From Lysobacter sp. CFH 32150 (GTDB lineage: Bacteria; Pseudomonadota; Gammaproteobacteria; Xanthomonadales; Xanthomonadaceae), in the NCBI RefSeq assembly GCF_022758295.1, contig NZ_JALDWJ010000011.1, positions 62,001 through 126,000 on the forward strand: a stretch of 64,000 bases of DNA, read 5' to 3'. The stretch's first letter is position 1. Each line of letters opens with the position of its first letter. Under the pieces are notes generated by a model. That model worked only from the letters and a program-made list of their open reading frames with translations, did no database searches and was not told the origin of the DNA. The position numbers and the translations under genes are program-made. Shown here piece after piece: positions 44,214 through 52,870 of this stretch.

Positions 44214-45176
44214 CTACTCGGCCGCACCCTTGGCTTCGGCCGTCCCCAGCACCTCCGGGTGCCGCATCCGCTGCGGCTTGCCCAGCAACGGATGGATGAA
44301 CACCGCGGCGAGGATGATCGCCACGCCGAGGTAGAACTGCGGCGTCAGTTCACGCTGTTCGCCCAGCAGCAGGATCGCCAGCACGATCGCGTACACGGGT
44401 TCGAGATTGAGGGCGAGCTGCTGCGCGAATGCGCTCATGTGCCGCAGCGCGAACAGCGACAGGGTGAACGGCAGCAGCGTGCAAGCCACGGCGAGCGCGA
44501 GCAGCAGCAGGGTGTCGCGCAGGTTGGGTGGTACCAGCAAATCGCCGGCGAAGGCGCCGCTATCCGACAACACGGGCAACAGCGGCAGCAACGGCGCGAG
44601 CACGGTCAGCGTGAGCGCACCGGCGCCGAGTTCCAGCGCGGTCACGGCCAGCGGATCGCCGTGTTCGACCAGGCGCTTGTTGAGCGAGCCGAAGATCGCC
44701 ACCAGGAGCGCCGACACCGCCCCCACCGCAATGCCGAGCCGCATGCCCTGCGGCACGCCGCCGACGACCAGCACCACGCCCGGCAACACCAGCAGTCCCA
44801 GGGCGAGTTCGCGTTTGGAGAAACGCGTGTGCGCCAGCCATGGTTCGATCAGGGCGATGAACACCGTGCCCAGCGCCATGCAGGTCGCGGCCACCGATGC
44901 GTTCGACAACTTGATCGCGCCGTAGAAGGTGAGCCAGTGCAGCGCCACCAGGGCGCCAATGCCGGCGTAGGACAGCATCAGTCGCGGTGGCATCGCGCGC
45001 AGCCCGCGCCACACGCGCGGCATCAGCGCGAGCAATACGACCACGATCAGCATCCGCCACCAAGTCAGTGGCAGCGCCGGCAACGAGATCAGCTTGCCGA
45101 GGATGGCGGTGAAACCCCACAACAGCACGCAGAAATGAATCTGCAGGAAGGCCTTGCGGGTGTCGGTCATCGCCAT
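44214..45176 (-). CDS. DMT-superfamily transporter (EamA/RhaT-like)
   Basis: 320 residues with about ten TMs arranged as two EamA repeats. Signature segments: FCVLLWGFTAILGKLISLPALPLTWWRM in the first half and the second repeat ending LSLFALRHMSAFAQQLALNLEPVYAIVLAILLLGE. Exports metabolites of unknown identity. The start could be 45176 or 45170. Confidence 0.92.
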   Translation of the reverse strand: MAMTDTRKAFLQIHFCVLLWGFTAILGKLISLPALPLTWWRMLIVVVLLALMPRVWRGLRAMPPRLMLSYAGIGALVALHWLTFYGAIKLSNASVAATCMALGTVFIALIEPWLAHTRFSKRELALGLLVLPGVVLVVGGVPQGMRLGIAVGAVSALLVAIFGSLNKRLVEHGDPLAVTALELGAGALTLTVLAPLLPLLPVLSDSGAFAGDLLVPPNLRDTLLLLALAVACTLLPFTLSLFALRHMSAFAQQLALNLEPVYAIVLAILLLGEQRELTPQFYLGVAIILAAVFIHPLLGKPQRMRHPEVLGTAEAKGAAE

Positions 45177-45282
45177 GCGGGCATTATCGCCTTTCAACAG
45201 CTGCCTCTCGACGCTCGATGGCCGGCCATGCGCGCGGTGGTCGGGTATGCAAAGCTTAGGTCGGTGACTACGGGGCCCGGAC

Positions 45283-45951
45283 ATGACCGAAGCGACGAGG
45301 ATGGGATCGGGCAGCACGCGGTTCGCAATGCTCGTAGCGGCCGTTTCGTTCTCTGCACTGGTACTGCAGTACATCCTGCTCATCGGTCTCACGCTCGACA
45401 CGATCGGGCCGGCGTTCGCGACGGTGAGGTTCTTCAGTTACTTCACCATCCTCAGCAACATCCTGGTGACTTGCGTGGCCGGCAGTGCGGCCTTCGGAAC
45501 GGACGGACGCTGGGTGCGGTGGTTCGCGCGCCCTGGCGTGCGTGGCGGCGTCGCGGTGTACATCGCGGTGACCGGCGCGGTTTATTTCCTGATCCTGCGC
45601 CACCTGTGGCAGCCGCAGGGCGCGCAGTGGTGGGCCGATAGTGGGCTGCACTACGCCACACCCGTGCTGTATCTGGCCTGGTGGGTTACCTGCCTGCCGC
45701 ATGGCCGGTTGGGTTGGGGTGTATTGCCGCTTTGGCTGCAGTTTCCGCTGGGCTACCTGCTCTGGAGCTTGGCGCGCGGCGCAGTGGTACACGAGTATCC
45801 GTATCCGTTCATCGACGTCGACCGGCTCGGGCTGGTCGTGGTGTTGCTGAATTCGGTTGGTGTGCTGCTGCTGATGGTGGCGGTAAGCGCGTTACTGGTT
45901 CTGTTGGATCGTGTGCTGGGGCGATCCCGCGTTGGCAACGCTGCCGCATGA
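45283..45951 (+). CDS. Pr6Pr-family membrane protein
   Basis: 222 residues with about six TMs. Conserved elements are FFSYFTILSNILV, HYATPVLYLAWWV and YPYPFIDVDRLG, which match the Pr6Pr (FAR-17a/AIG1-like) family. Function unknown. It overlaps the next gene by ATGA. Confidence 0.92.
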   Translation: MTEATRMGSGSTRFAMLVAAVSFSALVLQYILLIGLTLDTIGPAFATVRFFSYFTILSNILVTCVAGSAAFGTDGRWVRWFARPGVRGGVAVYIAVTGAVYFLILRHLWQPQGAQWWADSGLHYATPVLYLAWWVTCLPHGRLGWGVLPLWLQFPLGYLLWSLARGAVVHEYPYPFIDVDRLGLVVVLLNSVGVLLLMVAVSALLVLLDRVLGRSRVGNAAA

Positions 45952-46337
45952 GCGGGGATTTCATCGCCTATCTGCAAGAATTGCTTGCCGACTTCGGGGC
46001 GGTGACTGTGCGACGTATGTTCGGCGGCCATGGCCTGTACGTGTCCATCGACGGCAGCGACGGCGTGTTCTTCGCGCTGGTGCTCGACGATGCGTTGTAC
46101 CTCAAGGTCGACGCGCAGACGCAGGCGCGGTTCGAGGCTGCCGGCAGTGCGCCATTCGTTTACACCAAGCAGCGGGAACCGATCACGCTCAGCTACTGGT
46201 CGGTGCCGGACGAAGCGATGGATTCGGCACAGGCGATGCGACCGTGGGCGCAACTGGCGTATGAAGCCGCGTTACGCAAGGCGGCGTCTCCGCCGAAGCG
46301 TAAGCCGCGCGCACGCGCGGGCAAGCGCAAACCCTAA
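45948..46337 (+). CDS. TfoX/Sxy N-terminal-domain protein
   Basis: 129 residues. The TfoX N-domain (VTVRRMFGGHGLYVSIDG, FALVLDDALYLKVD) covers the first 100 residues, with a basic tail. The full-length competence regulator would have a C-domain, so this is the N-domain type found widely. The overlap with the upstream stop fixes the start. It is convergent with the LysR gene (4-nt overlap). Confidence 0.94.
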   Translation: MSGDFIAYLQELLADFGAVTVRRMFGGHGLYVSIDGSDGVFFALVLDDALYLKVDAQTQARFEAAGSAPFVYTKQREPITLSYWSVPDEAMDSAQAMRPWAQLAYEAALRKAASPPKRKPRARAGKRKP

Positions 46338-47218
46338 TCCTGCGGCTGCGCCAACAGCCAATCGACGAACGCCTGCGCTGCCGGGCGCAGGCGCTTGTGC
46401 GAGGGATACACCACGTAATAGTCCCAACGCCCTTCGAGTTCCGGACCTGGCAACCGCACCAGGCGGCCGCTGGCGAGATACGGCGCGGCGATGCGTTCGC
46501 GCGCGAGCGCCGCGCCGAGCCCGCATGCGGTCGCGTTGAGCGCGTCGGTGTGATCGGTGAAGCTGTAGCGATCATCGAGCTTGGCGCCGTGCACGCCCGC
46601 GGTGCGGAACCAGTCGTGCCAGCCCTGACGCGAGAGATCAGAGATCAGCGGCAGGCGAGCGATGTCGGCGGCTTCGCGAATGCGGTCGAGCCCGGGATAA
46701 TTCGGTGCGGCAACCGGAAACATCACTTCCTTCATCAGGTGATGCGCGGTCAGTCCAGGCCAGTGGCCGGGGCCGTGGCGGATGCCGAGATCCGGGCCGC
46801 CGTCGTCGAACCGCGTCAGCGCGATCTCCGTATCGAACCGGAGCCGGATCTTCGGATGCGCCGCCTGGAAGTGCGGCAGCCGCGGCGTCAGCCAGGCATA
46901 GGCGAATGAGTGCAGGGTGGTGACGCGCACGCTGTGATGCTCGTCGCGGGCAGCGCGCAGGCCTCGCAGGACTCCGTCAAGGTCGGTGAGCGCATCGCCG
47001 GCAGCATCGGCCAGCTGTCGGCCTTCCACGGTCAACGCAACCCCGCGTGCGTGGCGCTGGAACAACACCACGCCGAGGCGCGATTCCAGTTTGCGCACGT
47101 GGTGGCTCACGGCGCTGGCGGTGAGGTTCAGTTCCTCCGCGGCGTGGGCGAAATTCTGGTGGCGGGCGGCGGATTCGAACGCCGCCAACGCCGGCAGCCA
47201 GTCGGAACGCAGGGCCAT
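46334..47218 (-). CDS. LysR-family regulator (GcvA-like)
   Basis: 294 residues. HTH AFESAARHQNFAHAAEELNLTASAVSHHVRKLE followed by a substrate-binding domain. The start at 47218 begins the HTH; the longer ORF does not fit. It is divergent from the cupin/MBL/DMT operon across 149 bp and is the most likely regulator of it. Confidence 0.95.
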   Translation of the reverse strand: MALRSDWLPALAAFESAARHQNFAHAAEELNLTASAVSHHVRKLESRLGVVLFQRHARGVALTVEGRQLADAAGDALTDLDGVLRGLRAARDEHHSVRVTTLHSFAYAWLTPRLPHFQAAHPKIRLRFDTEIALTRFDDGGPDLGIRHGPGHWPGLTAHHLMKEVMFPVAAPNYPGLDRIREAADIARLPLISDLSRQGWHDWFRTAGVHGAKLDDRYSFTDHTDALNATACGLGAALARERIAAPYLASGRLVRLPGPELEGRWDYYVVYPSHKRLRPAAQAFVDWLLAQPQD

Positions 47219-47367
47219 GTTGAGCCTCAAATATGGTTTGTGTCTGACTGGGAAAGTATGCGCTTGTGGGATGTGCATGTGTCAGGACAATGGCCCAGGC
47301 AGCAGCCAGATTGTTGCGTGCCCCGGCAGGATGGAGACAGCGCGTGGACCAAGCGGAATTTGCGTCA

Positions 47368-47703
47368 ATGAGCGATGCGCATGAGGCGGTATCGATCGAC
47401 CAGCTGCACGTGGTCGAAATCGGCCCTGGCTGCACGCGTCGCGATCTTCCCGGCCAACCCGGCGTACGGATCTGGATTGTCGACATGGAGCCCGGCAGCC
47501 AATGGCCGCACGTCGACCATCACGACCGCGGCGAGGCGTATTACGTGCTTGCCGGCGAAGTGATCGAAGGTGAAGCACGCTACCGCGCCGGTACCTATGT
47601 CTCGTTCGCTCTGGATAGCAGCCATCAGCCGCGCACCGAAACCGGCGTGCGTCTGATCGGAATCAACCCGGTTGCGGAAACGGTCGGCGTGAGGGCGCCA
47701 TGA
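47368..47703 (+). CDS. Cupin-like protein
   Basis: 111 residues with a cupin pattern (PGSQWPHVDHHDRGEAYYVLAGEVIEGEARYRAGTYVSF). Metal ligands HxxHH and Glu are visible. A small start codon uncertainty remains (ATG at 47368 or GTG at 47344). It overlaps the MBL gene by ATGA, indicating co-translation. Confidence 0.9.
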   Translation: MSDAHEAVSIDQLHVVEIGPGCTRRDLPGQPGVRIWIVDMEPGSQWPHVDHHDRGEAYYVLAGEVIEGEARYRAGTYVSFALDSSHQPRTETGVRLIGINPVAETVGVRAP

Positions 47704-48557
47704 CGTCTCTGCACCGTCGCGACTTTCTCGTCGCTGCCGCGTCGCTCGCGGCGGGATCGCTGCTTGCCACACCGAGTGTCGCCCGCGCGGCAGAAGCACT
47801 GGCTGCGCCGACCCTGCGTGCGCAGCGCCTCGCCTGGGCCGGCGTGCGGCTGCAGCTCGGCAAGGACAACCTGTTCCTCGACCCGCTCATCAATCCCGAT
47901 GTATGGGGAACGGCGCTCAAGGACAGCTTCATACCCGTCGATGTCACCGATGGTGCACGCTATGTGCTGATCACCCACCGGCATCCCGACCATTTCGATC
48001 CACTCGCGGCGCGCCGCATCGTCGGCGACACCGGCATCGTGGTCTGCACGCCCGACAACGCCGCCGCAGTCGCGGCCGCCGGGTTCAAGGTCCGCACCGC
48101 ATCGCTGTACGAACCGGTGCTGCTCAACGATTTCACCGCGACCGCCGTCCCTGCTTCCGATGGTTACGGCGATCCGCAGGTGTCATGGATCGTCACGGCT
48201 GGCGGGCGGCGGATCATCCACTGCGGCGATACGTTGTGGCACGGCGCCTGGTGGCATATCGGTCGCCAGTTCGGGCCGTTCGATGCGGCGTTCCTGCCGA
48301 TCAATGGCGCGCGCTTCGCGTGGCGCAAACCCGTCAGTGATGTGCCGGCAGTGCTGACGCCGGAGCAGGCGGTCGCCGCTGCGCAGGTTATGGGTGCGCG
48401 GCTGATCGTGCCGATCCATTACGGCGTCACCGGCGCGGAAGGCTACAGCGAGATGCCGCACCCGGAAGCGGATTTGCTGGCCGCGGCGCGCAAGCGCACA
48501 CAAGACATCGAAATCGTCCGCCCCGGCGATTGGTTGACCTGGAAACCGCGGACCTGA
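47700..48557 (+). CDS. Tat-exported metallo-beta-lactamase-fold hydrolase
   Basis: 285 residues. The Tat motif HRRDFLV starts the signal peptide, so the protein is exported folded. The MBL metal motif appears as HRHPDHFD (HxHxDH), with a later His in HCGDTLWHGAW and in PIHYG. It resembles UlaG/RomA-like hydrolases acting on lactones or phosphodiesters. It is the second gene of a putative operon with the cupin before and the DMT transporter after. Confidence 0.93.
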   Translation: MTSLHRRDFLVAAASLAAGSLLATPSVARAAEALAAPTLRAQRLAWAGVRLQLGKDNLFLDPLINPDVWGTALKDSFIPVDVTDGARYVLITHRHPDHFDPLAARRIVGDTGIVVCTPDNAAAVAAAGFKVRTASLYEPVLLNDFTATAVPASDGYGDPQVSWIVTAGGRRIIHCGDTLWHGAWWHIGRQFGPFDAAFLPINGARFAWRKPVSDVPAVLTPEQAVAAAQVMGARLIVPIHYGVTGAEGYSEMPHPEADLLAAARKRTQDIEIVRPGDWLTWKPRT

Positions 48558-48585
48558 GCCTGCTCCTGAGAGCAGGGCCCAGCCC

Positions 48586-49521
48586 GTGTTCAAAAATCCC
48601 CCAATGAGATCGAATAATCCAATGTCCTCCACCGAATCCATTGCTTTACCGTTACCCGCCTCGCGCGATAACGCCTGGTTGACCCCGCTCGAACTCGGGC
48701 TGCTTGGTGCGATCTGGGGCGCCTCGTTCTTGTTCATGCGCGTCGCCGCCAATGATTTCGGCGCGATCCCACTGGTCGAGGTGCGCCTCGCACTGGGATC
48801 GCTGGTGCTGCTGCCGTTCCTGTGGCACTCGCGGGCGTCGTTCCCGTTGAAGTTGTGGCCGAAGCTGGCGTTGATCGGTGCGATCAACTCGGCATTGCCG
48901 TTCATGTTGTTCGCCTGGGCCGCACAACGTGCGCCGGCGGGCATCGGTGCGATCGCGAACGCGATGACCGTGTTGTTCACCGCATTGGTCGGCTTCCTGT
49001 TCTTCGGCGAGAAGATCGGCAGCAGGCGCGCCATTGCGTTGTTCGTAGGCTTCGCCGGCGTGGTGGTGCTGGCCAGCGGCAAGATCGCCGGCTTCAGCAT
49101 CGGCTGGGCGGTGGTGGCGGGCGCCACCGCGTCGTTCCTATACGGCATTGGCATCAACCTGGTGCGCCGGCATCTGACCGGGTTGCCGCCGGCGGCGGTC
49201 GCATCCGCCACGCTCGGTATGGCGTCGTTGCTGACGCTGCCATTCGCACTAGCAAGCTGGCCTTCGACAGCGATTCCAATGAAGTCATGGTTGTCCGCAG
49301 TAACGCTCGGGGTGCTCTGCACCGGCGTGGCGTTCGTCATGTACTACCGCCTGATCGCGCGCATCGGCGCCAGCCGCGCGTCGACCGTGACCTACCTGAT
49401 CCCGCTGTTCGGCGTGGCCTGGGCCTGGTTGCTGCTCGATGAGCCGGTGACGCTGACCATGGGTGTCGCCGGTGCGTTGATCCTCGGCAGCGTGGCGATC
49501 AGCCAGCGCGCAGCGAAGTGA
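48586..49521 (+). CDS. DMT-superfamily transporter (EamA-like)
   Basis: 311 residues with ten TMs and two EamA repeats (GAIWGASFLFMRVAAN ... VMYYRLIARIGASRASTVTYLIPLFGVAWAWLLLDE). The start is uncertain: GTG at 48586 has AGGG at proper spacing, while ATGs occur at 48604 and 48622. It follows the MBL gene by 28 nt. It may export the product of the MBL hydrolase. Confidence 0.92.
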   Translation: MFKNPPMRSNNPMSSTESIALPLPASRDNAWLTPLELGLLGAIWGASFLFMRVAANDFGAIPLVEVRLALGSLVLLPFLWHSRASFPLKLWPKLALIGAINSALPFMLFAWAAQRAPAGIGAIANAMTVLFTALVGFLFFGEKIGSRRAIALFVGFAGVVVLASGKIAGFSIGWAVVAGATASFLYGIGINLVRRHLTGLPPAAVASATLGMASLLTLPFALASWPSTAIPMKSWLSAVTLGVLCTGVAFVMYYRLIARIGASRASTVTYLIPLFGVAWAWLLLDEPVTLTMGVAGALILGSVAISQRAAK

Positions 49522-49784
49522 CTGCCATGGTCGAGAGCACACTGGTTGAGGGCACACCGGTCGAGAGCGCGCTGGTCGAAAGACGCGCGGTGTTCGATTT
49601 CGAAATCGAGTTCAGCAACGGCGGCGGGCTGCAAGGCCAGGACTTTCGCCTCGACATCGAAGGGGACGACATCGCCGATGACGCGCTGGCGGACTACATC
49701 GTCGCCGACCTGCGCCTGCTGATGGTCGAGCGCGTGCGGATTCTTCGCAAAAGGATCATCGCTGAAAAGCACAAGCGATCATGA
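49518..49784 (+). CDS. Small conserved-type hypothetical protein
   Basis: 88 residues, start fixed by ATGA overlap with the DMT gene. The central segment FDFEIEFSNGGGLQGQDFRLDIEGDDI looks like a well-structured beta domain, with an amphipathic, basic C-terminal helix (YIVADLRLLMVERVRILRKR). The first 20 residues contain two near-copies of VEST/SALVEG/R. Function unknown. Confidence 0.65.
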   Translation: MTAMVESTLVEGTPVESALVERRAVFDFEIEFSNGGGLQGQDFRLDIEGDDIADDALADYIVADLRLLMVERVRILRKRIIAEKHKRS

Positions 49785-49822
49785 TCGCTTGTGTCATGCA
49801 GGGATCACGGCAGCCCGTATCT

Positions 49823-50659
49823 TCACTTTGGCCAGTCAGTCAGCTTGTTCAATAACGCCATGGCCGCGGCCGGATTGCGTTCCTTGGCGGCGCTGATGAA
49901 GTACACGAACACATCGCGTTTCACCTTCGCCGCGGGCTTGCCGGTTTCGATCCGTGGCAGGTCCGCCGGCTCATCACCGCCAGCCCATTGCTGCGCACGT
50001 TCGGCCCAGCGCTGCAGTTCGGCATCGGGATAGCCCGTGGCGACCTCGCTGCGCGAACGCATCAGGCGCGTGTAGACGAAATCGGCGGTGACATCCGCGA
50101 AGGACGGATATTCATCCGAGTCGGTGAACACCGTCGCCATGCCGTGGCGACGGGCGAGGGCGAGGTAGTCGGCATCGATGAAGCCGGGATCGCGCACATC
50201 GAGGACGTGGCGCAGGCGGCGGCCGTCGATCTCGCCTGGCAATAGCCCGACGAAGGCGGTGAAATCGTCGTGGTCGATGCGCTGGCCTTTGTCGAACTGC
50301 CACACGATCGGGCCGAGTTTGTCGCCGAGCTCGACGATCCCGCCGAGGAAGTCATCGACCTGGCCGCCTACCTTCGCGAGCACGCGCGCCTGCATGATCC
50401 GCATCGGCGCCTTGGCCGAGAACATGAACCCGTCCGGGGCCTCGTCGCGCCATTTTGCGTAAGTTGCTGGCTTCTGCGCGCCGTAGTACGTGCCGTTGAT
50501 CTCGATGGCACTGACGTGGCGGCTGGCGTATTCCAGTTCGCGCCGCTGCACCAGCCCAGCCGGATAGAAATTCTTGCGCCACGGCGCATACGTCCAGCCG
50601 CCTATGCCGACGCGGATGCCGTCGATCGCTGACGGCGGGTTGGCGAAGAGGTCGCTCAT
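49823..50659 (-). CDS. DUF72-domain protein (YecE-like)
   Basis: 278 residues. DUF72 TIM-barrel pattern: GIGGWTYAPWRKNFYPAG, EINGTYYGAQKPATYAKWRDEAP, and VYTRLMRSRSE. No catalytic function is known for the family. The start overlaps the VOC gene stop by ATGA, so the two are co-translated. Confidence 0.95.
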   Translation of the reverse strand: MSDLFANPPSAIDGIRVGIGGWTYAPWRKNFYPAGLVQRRELEYASRHVSAIEINGTYYGAQKPATYAKWRDEAPDGFMFSAKAPMRIMQARVLAKVGGQVDDFLGGIVELGDKLGPIVWQFDKGQRIDHDDFTAFVGLLPGEIDGRRLRHVLDVRDPGFIDADYLALARRHGMATVFTDSDEYPSFADVTADFVYTRLMRSRSEVATGYPDAELQRWAERAQQWAGGDEPADLPRIETGKPAAKVKRDVFVYFISAAKERNPAAAMALLNKLTDWPK

Positions 50660-51072
50660 GGCTGCCACGGATCGTAGCTGCCGAACCACCACAGGTGGCC
50701 TTTGAGGTCGCGGCACGCATAGCCACGGCCACCGTAATCCTGGTCGGCGATGTCGATGGTGATCTCGGCTCCCGCAGCCTTGGCCCGTGCGTAATGCGCA
50801 TCGACGTCGGCAACGATCACGCAGCAGGATTGTGTTTCGCGGCCGCCGATCTCGTCGGGCTGCACGATGTGCTTGCCCCACTCACTGATGGCATCCGCCG
50901 AGCCCAGCATGATCATCCCGCTGCCGTAGGTGAGCTGCGCATGGTGGACGATGTCGGCTTCGGCGTAGACCGCATGGCGCACGAAACCGAAGGCATCGCA
51001 TAGCCAGTCGATGGCGACATGTGCCTCGCGGTAGCGCAGGCAGGGGATGATGGTGGCGTTGCTTGCGGGCAT
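50656..51072 (-). CDS. Glyoxalase/VOC-superfamily protein
   Basis: 138 residues. VOC fold features: IPCLRYREAHVAIDWLCDAFGF, ADIVHHAQLTYGSGMIML and the C-terminal YACRDLKGHLWWFG. The His pair in VHHAQL and the later acidic residue fit metal ligands. Substrate unknown. It is the first gene of the VOC-DUF72 pair. Confidence 0.94.
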   Translation of the reverse strand: MPASNATIIPCLRYREAHVAIDWLCDAFGFVRHAVYAEADIVHHAQLTYGSGMIMLGSADAISEWGKHIVQPDEIGGRETQSCCVIVADVDAHYARAKAAGAEITIDIADQDYGGRGYACRDLKGHLWWFGSYDPWQP

Positions 51073-51191
51073 GGCCGTGCTCCGTGGGGGACGCCGAGCC
51101 TACACCTTGGCGCATCGCGTGGGCATGACCATCGGCCATCGACCTGCGCGACGGCCCCCGCGATACTGCGCCGAACTCCAAGGGGGCACCC

Positions 51192-52811
51192 ATGTCCAGA
51201 TTGTTGCCGTCGATCCTGCTCGCTGCTGTCGCGAGCTGCTGCTTCGCTTCCCCAATCGAAGCCGAGGCAGATGCGCCCGTCGCAACGCCGGCGCAACTCG
51301 CCGACTTCGATGCCTATGTCGAAGGCGTACGCAAGCAGTTCGACGTGCCCGGGATCGCCGTGGCGATCGTCAAGGATGGACAGATCGTGCTCGAGCGCGG
51401 CTACGGCGTGCGCGAGATCGGCAAGCCGGCGCCGGTCGATGCCCATACCCTGTTCGCCATCGCCTCCAACACCAAGGCGTTCACGTCGGCATCGCTGTCG
51501 ATGCTGGCGGATGAAGGCAAGCTCAGCCTCGACGATCGCGTGATCGATCATCTGCCGTGGTTCCGCATGGCCGATGCATACGTTACCCATGAGATGCGCA
51601 TCCGCGACCTGCTGGTGCATCGCAGCGGTCTCGGGCTCGGCGCCGGCGACCTGCTGTTCTGGCCGGGCACCGACTACAGCACCGCGGAGGTCGCGCGGCG
51701 CCTGCGCGACGTGCCGCTCACGGGCAATTTCCGCAGCCAGTACGCGTACGACAACATCCTCTACGGCGTGGCGCAGCTGGTGATCGAGAAAGCCAGTGGC
51801 CAGACTTATGAACAATTCCTGCGGACGCGGATCTTTTCGCCGCTGGGCATGGATACGACCCGCTTCAACAGCGATGCATTGAAGCCCGGCGACAACGTCG
51901 CCACCGGCCACGCCAAGGCCGATTTCAAGGACCTGCAGCCTGCACCCAGGATGTCATGGAACAACGTCTCCGGCGCCGGTGGCATCTACTCCAGCGCGCA
52001 CGACATGACGCAGTGGATGCGCATGCAACTCGCCGGCGGCACGTACACCGACAGGCACGGCAAGGAGCAACGCTTGTTCAGCGCCAAGCGGCAACAGGCG
52101 ATGTGGTCGGTGGTAACGCCGATGACGATCAGCGAACCGTCAGTACCGGAGTTGGTGCCGGCGAAGCCAAATTTCCTTGGTTATGGCGAAGGCTGGCAGT
52201 TGTCCGATTACCGCGGCCGCAAGCTGGTCTGGCACACCGGTGGCTGGCCGGGCATGGTCTCGCGGCTGACCCTGGTGCCGGAGTACAAGCTCGGCGTGAT
52301 CGTACTGACGAGCCAGGAAGTCGGTGCGGCATTCAATGCCGTGACGATGCGTGCCCTCGACGCCTTCCTCGATGCGCCGAAGACCGATTGGACGGCTGCC
52401 TACGCGGCGGCAGTGGCGAAAGCGCAAAGCAAGGCCGATGACAGTTGGCAGAAGCACGTCAAGGCACGCACTGCGGATTCGCAGCCGTCGTTGCCGCTCG
52501 CGCAGTACGCCGGCACCTATCGCGATCCGTGGTACGGCGACATCACGATCAAGCAGGAAGGCGGCAAGCTGGTGATGCGTTTCAGCCACACCGCAGAGCT
52601 GGTTGGCGAACTCGAGCACTGGCAGCACGACGTGTTCATCGTGCGCTGGCGGGAGCGCTGGCTCAATGCCGATGCCTTCGTGTCGTTCGCGCTGACTCCG
52701 GATGGCGCGGTCCGCGAGGCGCGGATGGAGGCGATCTCGCCGCTGACCGATTTCAGTTTCGATTTCCACGACCTGAAGCTGGCGCCGGTGAAGGCCGGTA
52801 CGGCGAAATGA
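51192..52811 (+). CDS. Serine hydrolase (beta-lactamase family)
   Basis: 539 residues. Signal peptide, then a class C/esterase-type beta-lactamase domain: SxxK motif SNTK, the YxN motif within YAYDN, and HTGG in place of KTG. The C-terminal domain (about 430-530) is a lipocalin-like DUF3471 extension. Typical substrates include peptides or esters rather than antibiotics. Lies apart from other enzymes. Confidence 0.95.
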   Translation: MSRLLPSILLAAVASCCFASPIEAEADAPVATPAQLADFDAYVEGVRKQFDVPGIAVAIVKDGQIVLERGYGVREIGKPAPVDAHTLFAIASNTKAFTSASLSMLADEGKLSLDDRVIDHLPWFRMADAYVTHEMRIRDLLVHRSGLGLGAGDLLFWPGTDYSTAEVARRLRDVPLTGNFRSQYAYDNILYGVAQLVIEKASGQTYEQFLRTRIFSPLGMDTTRFNSDALKPGDNVATGHAKADFKDLQPAPRMSWNNVSGAGGIYSSAHDMTQWMRMQLAGGTYTDRHGKEQRLFSAKRQQAMWSVVTPMTISEPSVPELVPAKPNFLGYGEGWQLSDYRGRKLVWHTGGWPGMVSRLTLVPEYKLGVIVLTSQEVGAAFNAVTMRALDAFLDAPKTDWTAAYAAAVAKAQSKADDSWQKHVKARTADSQPSLPLAQYAGTYRDPWYGDITIKQEGGKLVMRFSHTAELVGELEHWQHDVFIVRWRERWLNADAFVSFALTPDGAVREARMEAISPLTDFSFDFHDLKLAPVKAGTAK

Positions 52812-52870
52812 TCCTCGCCTGATCTCGATCCGATCGCCGCGGCCATGCGCCGCGGCGATCCTCGGGTCGT